49,044 nt of DNA, taken from positions 1 to 49,044 of the forward strand of contig CALVZL010000003.1 of assembly GCA_944372525.1 (NCBI GenBank), written 5' to 3'. Shown in pieces: positions 43,383 to 49,044 of the stretch. This stretch comes from an uncultured Clostridia bacterium (lineage in GTDB: Bacteria > Bacillota > Clostridia > Christensenellales > Borkfalkiaceae). Position 1 is the first letter of the stretch, and the number at the start of each line of letters is the position of its first letter. Below the pieces are notes generated by a model that saw only the letters and a program-made list of their open reading frames with translations, was not told the DNA's origin and did not search any database. The position numbers were made by a program, and so were the translations under genes.

Positions 43383-43895
43383 ATGAAAAAGAGGAATGAT
43401 TTTATCTGTATGATCTCGATGGCATTATCGGGGATATTGCTGTTCAGTACGGGTTGCGCTCCGGAAAAGCGATATTCAGAATCGGTCGGGAGTTTTTCAT
43501 CGTTGGAGGAGGCATATGAAAACGGTTGGCTGACGCAGGACGATCTGAAAAACATTGCGTACTATTTTCATGCAGGCAACGGAGAGACGGAACATCTCGG
43601 CAAAGCCTTTGTTCCGGATCCCAAAATGCCCGAATCGTTGGACGAAGAGACACAGTATAAGATCAAACGGACGTATCTGAACGAAGTCATCGATATGCCG
43701 GACGGGTCATTTGATCGGGTCGTGATGTATGATTATTTCGGCACATACAACGATAACGTCGTCGTCTGCATTTCAGATACTTATCATGGGTATGATTATG
43801 TCATTGAGCCGGAACATGAGATCGGCGGCGATGGCTTTTATGAGTATTGTTCCGAAATTTTATGCGTTTGGCGAGAGAAAATCATGGCCGGATAA
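43383..43895 (+). CDS. Small lipoprotein, second of a pair
   Basis: A 170-residue lipoprotein paralogous to the previous one. The signal peptide ends in STGC with lipidation at C25. The mature protein starts APEKRYSESVGSFSSLEEAYENGWLTQDDLKNIAYYFH and continues with PDPKMPESLDEETQYKIK and VVMYDYFGTYNDNVVVCISDTYHGYDYV, ending in a CVWREK strand. It is closer than its neighbour to the common clostridial family. GGAGGAGAG precedes the ATG. The 145-nt gap before it holds no gene. A strong terminator follows. Confidence 0.87.
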   Translation: MKKRNDFICMISMALSGILLFSTGCAPEKRYSESVGSFSSLEEAYENGWLTQDDLKNIAYYFHAGNGETEHLGKAFVPDPKMPESLDEETQYKIKRTYLNEVIDMPDGSFDRVVMYDYFGTYNDNVVVCISDTYHGYDYVIEPEHEIGGDGFYEYCSEILCVWREKIMAG

Positions 43896-43942
43896 GAGCG
43901 TTCAGATTTAAAGGAAACGGAAGTTTCCCGCGGGGGGCATTG

Positions 43943-43983
43943 AGCGAGACGGGACCGTAAATCGGTCCCGTCTCGCTGTTTTG
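43943..43983 (+). terminator. Rho-independent terminator after the lipoprotein pair
   Basis: AGCGAGACGGGACCG-TAAAT-CGGTCCCGTCTCGCT, a perfect 15-bp stem followed by GTTTTG. Confidence 0.85.
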
Positions 43984-44290
43984 ATTAAATTTCGTCGGCT
44001 GCCGTCATATCCGCGCGAAGATCTCTTTGGATAAGAAGAAAGGGGAACGATCCGATTCCTCCGCTCTGCGCAAACGCGGCAAAAGAATCGGCACCGTTGT
44101 CCGTCCTTGCGCTCTTCCGAGGGCGGCGGCATCAAAATGCTCTGTGCGAAGATCGGGTGGTCGAAACCATTTTCCGCGGCCGCGTCTGCGATGTCCCGTC
44201 GGAGATCAAATGTACGTTTTTTGCCGACCGATCGGGTTTTCAGATTTTTTCGGCCGTGATCGGTGCAAGAGGAGGGAGCGGGGTGCCGTT
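43984..44290. other. Gap of about 300 nt, possible gene remnant on the minus strand
   Basis: No intact gene. On the minus strand one frame opens after a TGA near 44130 and ends at TAA 43985-43987 with the protein-like sequence NGADSFAAFAQSGGIGSF and DLRADMTAADEI; an adjoining frame upstream reads LRRDIADAAAENGFDHPIF. This could be a frameshifted remnant, or chance reading of GC-rich DNA. Confidence 0.3.
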
Positions 44291-44372
44291 TGGTGCGGAT
44301 GACAGGATTCGAACCTGCACGGTCTCCCATCGGATTCTAAGTCCGACGCGTCTGCCGTTTCGCCACATCCGC
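44291..44372 (-). tRNA. tRNA-Leu (anticodon UAG)
   Basis: On the minus strand the acceptor stem GCGGATG/CATCCGC, a D-arm with GCGAAACGGCAGACGC, an anticodon stem TCGGA/TCCGA with loop CTTAGAA (anticodon TAG), a long variable arm TGGGAGACCGT, a T-arm with GTTCGAAT, discriminator A, and an encoded CCA (44291-44293 on the plus strand). The long variable arm and anticodon fit tRNA-Leu reading CUA and, with wobble, other CUN codons. It lies 26 nt downstream of the membrane-protein gene; no separate promoter is clear. Confidence 0.97.
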
Positions 44373-44395
44373 AAAACTGCAGGGAAATTCCCTGC
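44373..44395 (-). terminator. Short terminator before tRNA-Leu
   Basis: On the minus strand GCAGGGA-ATT-TCCCTGC then AGTTTTG, directly after the membrane-protein stop and touching the tRNA 5' end. With only four T residues, read-through to the tRNA is likely. Confidence 0.5.
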
Positions 44396-44398
44396 GGA

Positions 44399-45739
44399 TC
44401 AGTTGCTCCTCCGTTCTTTTCTGCGAAGCGCGGAATAGGGGATGCTGATCAGGATGAGGAGAATGGCCGCTCCGAACGCGAAGACTCCTGCGGAAAAGAA
44501 GGACAGTCCCAGTTCTGCCAGTCCGAATTCGGCGAAAAGGGCGGCGGTATACGGAATTCGGGGCAGGAGATATAAGGCGAGCATGGGAAGGACCATCAGC
44601 AGCAGACCGGGAATGCCGCCGAGCAAAATGCCTGCCTTCAGTTTGATCGCATGTCGGTCAGAGAAAAGCCGGAAGAAAAGTTTCAGCAGAAGATAGACCC
44701 ATGCCAGCATGGAGAGCAGGACGATTGCGGCAAGGACTTTGCAGACCAGCGCAAGGATGCCTGCCGCGTTTTCGGGCAACTGATCGTTGATCAGCTGTTT
44801 GAGTTCTGTTTTGAGTTCCTGTTCAGAGGAGACCTCTTCCTCGGAGAGATCGGCGAGCGGGCGGACGAAGGAATCTGTTTCGCGGGGGATTGCCGCGGTT
44901 TGTTCCGTGCCCGGGGAAGGCTGGGGGAGATCTTCGGGCGAATCCTGATCGGAGTCTGTTTGCCCGGAAGCGCGGAGATATTCGAGAAGTAGGCTTCGGA
45001 GCGTTTCTTTCGGATCGAGGGAACTGTCTTCGGCGGCAAATTTCTCAAGGAATTCCCGCAGTTTTTCTTCGAGCTGCTGTTTGTCCTCTTCTGTGATTTC
45101 CATTTCGCCGAGTTCATCGGAACCGCTTTCGTTTGCCTTGGTGACGACCGAGTCCAGCACATCGAGGGTTTTTTCGCAGATCGAATCCACAGTCGCCCCT
45201 TCCTCGTAGAACGCGGAGATGACTTCTTCCGTCTGTTCGGACAGATAGTCTTCCGTCAGTCCCGTTTCCTGAAGGATTTCCTGAATGCGTTCTTCCGAAA
45301 TGTCCGGGTTGTTTTGGATCAGCTGATTTTTGATCTGTGTGTAAACTTCTTCCCGGATCGTCTCTTTTGCGACTTCCTGCATGACGCTCTCGCCGAAGGC
45401 GTCGACCGTGGGAAGGATCTGGTCGACGAGCGAGTCGACATTTTTGTCGAGCAGTTGCTTCGTGGCAGAAGTGTCCTCTTCAAAAAGGAACAAGATCACA
45501 TCTGCGGTCTCGAGCGTCACGCTAAGGGAGAGCGGGATCTCCATGTCGGCAAGTGTTTCGGCATCGAGCCCTTCGATTTGTCCCGCCAGACTCTGAAGTT
45601 GGTCACCTTTTACGGTGTAGGACAAGGAGACTCTCCAGAGCGGAAAAACAAAGTTGGAGACAACAGACGCAAGGCAAAGCAGGGCGATTACAAAATTAAA
45701 GAAAAAAATGACTGATTTTTGAAACGTTGAATTTGACAT
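44399..45739 (-). CDS. Multi-pass membrane protein with large outer domain
   Basis: A 446-residue protein of unknown function. A first transmembrane helix at about 9-35 (SVIFFFNFVIALLCLASVVSNFVFPLW) is followed by a mostly acidic, helical extracytoplasmic region of about 280 residues with many Glu, Asp, Leu and Gln (coiled-coil-like around 150-250), then an acidic Pro/Ser linker, and four or so transmembrane helices from about 325 to 435, ending in a basic RRKERRSN. The start is uncertain: the ATG at 45739 lacks a ribosome site, and an in-frame TTG 21 codons earlier would overlap the aminopeptidase end. It follows pepM18 on the same strand, probably one transcript. Confidence 0.7.
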   Translation of the reverse strand: MSNSTFQKSVIFFFNFVIALLCLASVVSNFVFPLWRVSLSYTVKGDQLQSLAGQIEGLDAETLADMEIPLSLSVTLETADVILFLFEEDTSATKQLLDKNVDSLVDQILPTVDAFGESVMQEVAKETIREEVYTQIKNQLIQNNPDISEERIQEILQETGLTEDYLSEQTEEVISAFYEEGATVDSICEKTLDVLDSVVTKANESGSDELGEMEITEEDKQQLEEKLREFLEKFAAEDSSLDPKETLRSLLLEYLRASGQTDSDQDSPEDLPQPSPGTEQTAAIPRETDSFVRPLADLSEEEVSSEQELKTELKQLINDQLPENAAGILALVCKVLAAIVLLSMLAWVYLLLKLFFRLFSDRHAIKLKAGILLGGIPGLLLMVLPMLALYLLPRIPYTAALFAEFGLAELGLSFFSAGVFAFGAAILLILISIPYSALRRKERRSN

Positions 45740-45780
45740 ATCTGCTAAAACAAATTGATTTTTTGCGCGGATCGAGGCGG

Positions 45781-47034
45781 TCAGGTTCTGAAACGGACGC
45801 AATCCGTGCCGATATCCATCTCTGAGGCATAAAATGCGGCAAGGCCTTTTTCCAGTTCTTGGTAATCTCGGGACGAAAACGTTTCGACAGCGGAATGCAT
45901 GGCAAGCTGAGCAAGTCCGAGGTCGGCGGAGGGGATACTCACCTGTCCCAGGCTGATCGCGCCCAAAGTGCTTCCGCTGCGCTGATCAGAGCGGTTGTAA
46001 AAGGTCTGATATTTGACGCCGTTTTCTTTGAAGATATGTTTGATGACGGCGGATGAGAGCGCATCCGTCGTATAAGCTCCGCCGGCATGCCCCTTGATGA
46101 CGATCCCGCCTCCCAAAACGGCTCGGTTGGTGGGATCGCATTTTTCAGGGTGATTGGGGTGCACGGAATGTGCATTGTCCAATGAGATCAGAAAAGATGA
46201 AGAAAACGCTCTGTAACGTTCTTCCCGGGAGAGCCCGAGACAGTCTGAGACGCGCGCGAGGACGCTTTTGAGAAAATCGCCGCCTGCGCCCTGGCGGGTA
46301 CGGCTTCCGATCTCTTCACTGTCGAGGCAGGCGGCGATACAGACGCCTGTTCCTCGGGCGGAGGCGAGCGTGCGCAGGGAGGAGAATACGCTTGTTAGAT
46401 TGTCGATGCGCGGTGCGCAGACAAATTCTTGTTCTGCTCCGCACAGAAAAGGCGGTTGCGCACAGACGGCATAGAGATCATAAGAGAGAGAAGAGCGGAA
46501 AAATATGTCGAGGTCGGCTTTTCCTGTCGCAAAAAGAGGAAGAAGGTCGGTCTGCGGATTGGGTGAAAATTTTTCGTTTGCCTCCCGATTCATGTGAATG
46601 GCAAGGGACGGGATGACAACTTCAAAAGGGGAGACATAATTTTCAGCGCAGAGGCTCCCGTCTTTTTGTTCGGAAACGATTCGCCCTGCAAGTTTGAGAG
46701 GACGGTCGAAAAAGGAATAATAGAGTCCTCCTCCGTACGGTTCGACGTTGATGCGGGTAAAGATGCCGTCTGAGAGGGCGGGCAGTTCTTTAAGTTTGAG
46801 ACAGGGCGAATCGGTATGGCTGGCGACAATCCGAAAAACCTTTTGTTCTCCGATCGTAAAGGCGATGAGGGAACTGCCGTTTCGCATGACGAAGTACTTT
46901 CCGCCCCTTTCAAGAGCCCAGCTGTCTTCTTCGAGAAGACGGCAAAATCCTTGTTTTTCCAAAAAGACGGCGGAATTTTCCGTTGCCTGGTATGCCGTAT
47001 AGGAGTTTTCCAAAAAATTAAGCAGTGCTTTCAT
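45781..47034 (-). CDS. M18-family aminopeptidase
   Basis: A 417-residue cytoplasmic di-zinc aminopeptidase of family M18, which cleaves acidic or neutral N-terminal residues. Metal and catalytic residues are visible in order: H73 and D75 in SHTDSP, D211 in RIDNL, E240-E241 in DSEEIGS, D286 in SLDNAHS, and H380 in AMHS. H314-like GHAGGAYTTDA is also kept. The family includes ApeA and ApeB in clostridia; I cannot tell which. GAGG lies about 13 nt before the ATG, rather far. A SigA promoter is at 47067-47095. The membrane-protein gene follows. Confidence 0.93.
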   Translation of the reverse strand: MKALLNFLENSYTAYQATENSAVFLEKQGFCRLLEEDSWALERGGKYFVMRNGSSLIAFTIGEQKVFRIVASHTDSPCLKLKELPALSDGIFTRINVEPYGGGLYYSFFDRPLKLAGRIVSEQKDGSLCAENYVSPFEVVIPSLAIHMNREANEKFSPNPQTDLLPLFATGKADLDIFFRSSLSYDLYAVCAQPPFLCGAEQEFVCAPRIDNLTSVFSSLRTLASARGTGVCIAACLDSEEIGSRTRQGAGGDFLKSVLARVSDCLGLSREERYRAFSSSFLISLDNAHSVHPNHPEKCDPTNRAVLGGGIVIKGHAGGAYTTDALSSAVIKHIFKENGVKYQTFYNRSDQRSGSTLGAISLGQVSIPSADLGLAQLAMHSAVETFSSRDYQELEKGLAAFYASEMDIGTDCVRFRT

Positions 47035-47066
47035 GAAATAATCTTTACCTCATTGATCATGACTCA

Positions 47067-47095
47067 ATTATATGTTATTTATCTGGAAAAAGCAA
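47067..47095 (-). promoter_or_regulatory. SigA-type promoter for the M18 aminopeptidase gene
   Basis: On the minus strand TTGCTT and TATAAT with a 17-nt spacer, about 33 nt before the ATG at 47034. Confidence 0.75.
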
Positions 47096-47181
47096 GGGTT
47101 TTGCAGGATCTCTCCCTTTGAAAAAATTCATTTTTTTAATTTGAGTGAGGGGAGAAAACGGAGCAAATTTGAGAAGGGGGA

Positions 47182-47210
47182 TTGACATACGGGCGGAAAG
47201 GTGTTATAAT
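47182..47210 (+). promoter_or_regulatory. SigA-type promoter for the GH13 gene
   Basis: TTGACA and TATAAT, both perfect, with a 17-nt spacer. The hexamers overlap an in-frame TTG that would otherwise be the longest start, ruling out that start. Confidence 0.92.
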
Positions 47211-47262
47211 CAACAAGATGCCGTTGAGCTTTTCGGAATATCGGAGAGAGGAGAACAGAGGA

Positions 47263-48585
47263 ATGTGGTTTGAAGAGAGCGTCTTTTATCAGATCTATCC
47301 GCTTGGTTTTTGCGGAGCGGAGCGGGAAAACGATTTCGGGGAGGTGCGTCATCGTCTGGGCAAGATCGAGGCGGAAATTCCGCGTCTCAAACAGCTTGGG
47401 GTGACGGCGGTTTTGTTTAATCCGCTCTTTGAGAGCGAGCGGCACGGCTATGATACCGTTGATTTTTTTCGGATCGACCGCCGTTTGGGGACAAATGAGG
47501 AATTTGCCGCTTTGGTCGAAAAATTCCACGGTGCCGGAATCCGCGTTGTGCTCGACGGCGTATTCAATCACACGGGGCGAGCGTTTCCGCCGTTTCGTGA
47601 AGTGCTGGAAAAACGCGAAAAGACCGACTATCGGTTTTGGTTCAACATCAATTTTTCCGGGGAATCTCCCTATCGGGACGGGCTCGGATATGAAAACTGG
47701 GAAGGGCATTCCGAGCTGGTCAAATTGCGGCTGGACAATGCGGATGTTCAGAAATATCTGATGGATGCCGTTCGGTTTTGGATCGACGTCTTTCATATCG
47801 ATGGTCTTCGGCTGGACGTGTGCTATCTGCTTCCGACCTGGTTCATGGAATTGCTGCGCCGTACTGTCCGCGAAAAAAGGGAAGACTTCTTCCTTGTGGG
47901 CGAGGTCATCCATCTCAACAATTTTCAGAAAAATATTTGCCCGGAACGGCTGGATTCCGTTACCGATTACGAATGTTTTCGGGGGATGACTTCCGCGTTC
48001 AACAGCGAAAACCTCTTTGAGATTGAGGCGTCGCTCACTCGGCTCTTTTCCTCTCAGCCGTGGGCGCTCTACACGGGGAAGAAGCTGCTTAACTTTGCGG
48101 ACAATCATGATGTCGTGCGTGCCGCCACTGCTCTGAAAGAGAAACGCAATCTTTGCAATCTCTATACGCTGCTCTTTACCATGCCGGGAATTCCCTGCGT
48201 CTATTACGGGTCCGAATACGGACAGGAAGGGGATAAATCGGATTTTGATTACAATCTTCGCCCGTGCATCGATTGTATCGATAAGACCGCACATCCCGAG
48301 CTCGCGGAGCATATCCGCAAACTTGCGAAAATCCGCGCGGAGCATCCGGCGCTCTCCTATGGAAATTACGCCAAAGCCACGCTGCTCAATAAAAATTTCT
48401 CTTTTTGCCGCGAGGGAAACGGAGAAAAGATCATTGTGGCGATCAACATTGAGAATCATGATTGCACGATCCGCGTCGAGGAGGCGGAGGGGACGGATCT
48501 GCTCACGGGGCAGGTGCGCAATCTGAACGATATCTATCTTCCGCCGTTCACTTCCGCGATCTACAGAAAAAACGAGAAGAACTGA
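47263..48585 (+). CDS. Intracellular GH13 alpha-glucan hydrolase
   Basis: A 440-residue glycoside hydrolase of the alpha-amylase family GH13 without signal peptide, so it probably acts on imported maltodextrins. Conserved regions appear in order: DGVFNHTG with H103, GLRLDV with the nucleophile D185, LVGEVI with the acid/base E214, and FADNHD with D283; a short beta domain ends the protein (about 370-440). The size and lack of extra domains fit maltodextrin glucosidase or neopullulanase-like enzymes; exact specificity cannot be read. The ATG at 47263 has GAGAGGAG 10 nt upstream; an ATG at 47218 is a less likely alternative. The gene stands alone between promoter and terminator. Confidence 0.9.
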   Translation: MWFEESVFYQIYPLGFCGAERENDFGEVRHRLGKIEAEIPRLKQLGVTAVLFNPLFESERHGYDTVDFFRIDRRLGTNEEFAALVEKFHGAGIRVVLDGVFNHTGRAFPPFREVLEKREKTDYRFWFNINFSGESPYRDGLGYENWEGHSELVKLRLDNADVQKYLMDAVRFWIDVFHIDGLRLDVCYLLPTWFMELLRRTVREKREDFFLVGEVIHLNNFQKNICPERLDSVTDYECFRGMTSAFNSENLFEIEASLTRLFSSQPWALYTGKKLLNFADNHDVVRAATALKEKRNLCNLYTLLFTMPGIPCVYYGSEYGQEGDKSDFDYNLRPCIDCIDKTAHPELAEHIRKLAKIRAEHPALSYGNYAKATLLNKNFSFCREGNGEKIIVAINIENHDCTIRVEEAEGTDLLTGQVRNLNDIYLPPFTSAIYRKNEKN

Positions 48586-48618
48586 CGGCGAAGAGGCTTC
48601 AGCCGCGGGTATCTCGGT

Positions 48619-48656
48619 GCAAAAAACCGCATCCGTTTGACGGTGCGGTTTTTTGC
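48619..48656 (+). terminator. Rho-independent terminator after the GH13 gene
   Basis: GCAAAAAACCGCA(T)CCG pairs with CGGTGCGGTTTTTTGC around TTTGA with one bulged T; the right arm contains six T residues. It would work on either strand. Confidence 0.85.
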
Positions 48657-48696
48657 CTAAGGCGGGAAGAAAATTTGAAAAAGAGAGCAAAAAGAG

Positions 48697-48725
48697 TTGC
48701 TTTTTTGTCAAAAAACGGATAAAAT
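48697..48725 (+). promoter_or_regulatory. SigA-type promoter for tRNA-Ser
   Basis: TTGCTT and TAAAAT with a 17-nt spacer, 10 nt before the tRNA 5' end; transcription would begin almost at the mature end. Confidence 0.7.
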
Positions 48726-48735
48726 GAAGAAGCTT

Positions 48736-48825
48736 GCAGAGATGGCGGAGCGGCTGAACGCGCACGATTCGAAATCGTGTTAGGCGGGAACGTCTACAAG
48801 GGTTCAAATCCCTTTCTCTGCGCCA
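48736..48825 (+). tRNA. tRNA-Ser (anticodon CGA)
   Basis: Acceptor stem GCAGAGA/TCTCTGC, D-arm with GGCGGAGCGGCTGAACGC, anticodon stem CACGA/TCGTG with loop TTCGAAA (anticodon CGA), long variable arm TTAGGCGGGAACGTCTAC, T-arm with GTTCAAAT, discriminator G and encoded CCA. The long variable arm and G73 are serine identity features; it reads UCG. Confidence 0.97.
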
Positions 48826-48830
48826 AGATA

Positions 48831-48873
48831 AAAAGTCGACATTTTCTGAAAACAGAAAGTGTCGACTTTTCTT
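48831..48873 (+). terminator. Rho-independent terminator after tRNA-Ser
   Basis: An 18-bp stem (AAAAGTCGACATTTTCTG with its complement, one G-T pair) around AAAA, ending in TTTTCTTT. It begins 5 nt after the encoded CCA. Confidence 0.88.
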
Positions 48874-48886
48874 TATGTAAAAAATA

Positions 48887-48895
48887 TGTTATAAT
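48887..48895 (+). promoter_or_regulatory. Extended -10 promoter of the right-edge gene
   Basis: TGTTATAAT is a TGn-TATAAT extended -10, which can work without a good -35; it lies 23 nt before the GTG start. Confidence 0.6.
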
Positions 48896-48918
48896 GAAAC
48901 AAAAGAGGGGAAATAAAA

Positions 48919-49044
48919 GTGAATTATACAAAGCAAGTAAGAGAGTATTGTGGAAAGCACAGTAAAGGATTAATAGATATTTCAGTTGTTCGTAATACCG
49001 TATTTGCGGATATTCCTTATAAAACATTATTGAAAATCTTTAAC
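48919..49044 (+). CDS. N-terminal part of an AT-rich gene, possibly AbiEi/DUF6088-like
   Basis: The first 42 codons of a gene that runs off the window: MNYTKQVREYCGKHSKGLID onward, ending ...PYKTLLKIFN. The pattern (short helices, then ISVVRNTVFADIPYKTLLKI, a likely winged-helix start) resembles the N-termini of AbiEi-type antitoxins and DUF6088 proteins from type IV toxin-antitoxin or phage-defence systems; I am not certain. AGAGGGG precedes a GTG start with a good promoter. GC in this piece is about 29%, far below its neighbours, and it uses AT-ending codons, which points to recent acquisition just downstream of tRNA-Ser. Confidence 0.5.
   Translation, partial: MNYTKQVREYCGKHSKGLIDISVVRNTVFADIPYKTLLKIFN

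Noticed and set aside
44097-44438. Plus-strand frame containing DDRIRTCTVSHRILSPTRLP
   Set aside because: This is the translation of the opposite strand of tRNA-Leu, a well-known false protein.
47182-47262. Longer start for the GH13 gene at a TTG
   Set aside because: The TTG is part of a perfect -35 hexamer, and the -10 follows within the would-be coding sequence.
48794-49027. Minus-strand frame ending in LAQRKGFEPL
   Set aside because: The end is the reverse of tRNA-Ser and the rest is antisense to a terminator and to the right-edge gene.

Overview
The window reads as about 49 kb of core chromosome from an endospore-forming member of the Clostridia (Bacillota). The evidence is the set of genes: spoVAD, spoVAE and spoIIID; a methylerythritol-phosphate route with a fused ispDF; a 2-hydroxyacyl-CoA dehydratase activase system of anaerobes; Gram-positive-type lipoproteins; and many near-consensus SigA promoters with 17-nt spacers. 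Base composition looks moderately GC-rich, GTG/TTG starts are common, and adjacent genes often overlap by ATGA. The ispDF fusion, the nadD-yqeK fusion and rpoBC lying apart from rplJL suggest a Christensenellales-like lineage, but that is inference. No rRNA, prophage or CRISPR array is visible.

Layout. 1-560: a hairpin-rich left edge and a 60-residue membrane peptide gene with its own strong promoter. 579-3372 (minus): rqcP, ispDF and radA, with rqcP and ispDF overlapping. 3681-11568: rpoB and rpoC, followed by adenine deaminase. 13448-16295: a lipoprotein, an ECF sigma factor and a membrane-anchored anti-sigma-like protein whose outer domain is homologous to the lipoprotein. 16475-18426: a NatAB-like ABC exporter. 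18562-21141: clpB. 21285-24347: recX, birA and a bifunctional NAD(P)HX repair enzyme. 24404-26766: a membrane protein on the minus strand, a NadD-YqeK fusion and rsfS. 27158-33299: a DeoC-like protein without catalytic residues, secA, prfB and tsaD. 33544-35177: two tandem paralogous membrane-anchored proteins. 35246-37897: spoVAD and spoVAE, a divergent alpha/beta hydrolase, and spoIIID. 38060-42324: a two-gene dehydratase activase. 42764-43895: twin small lipoproteins. 44291-47034 (minus): M18 aminopeptidase, a large membrane protein and tRNA-Leu(UAG). 47263-48825: an intracellular GH13 enzyme and tRNA-Ser(CGA). 48919 to the right edge: the start of an AT-rich gene that looks foreign.

How the parts fit. 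Most genes are housekeeping: transcription (rpoBC), translation and ribosome rescue (prfB, tsaD, rsfS, rqcP, two tRNAs), secretion (secA), proteostasis (clpB), DNA repair (radA, recX) and cofactors (nadD, nnr, birA, ispDF). The least explained and most interesting parts are the sigma/anti-sigma/lipoprotein module at 13.4-16.3 kb, the tandem membrane paralogs beside the spoVA genes, the acidic repeat tail of RpoB, the DeoC-like pseudoenzyme, and the AT-rich gene starting just after tRNA-Ser. Functions are assigned from motifs read by eye; no database search was possible.
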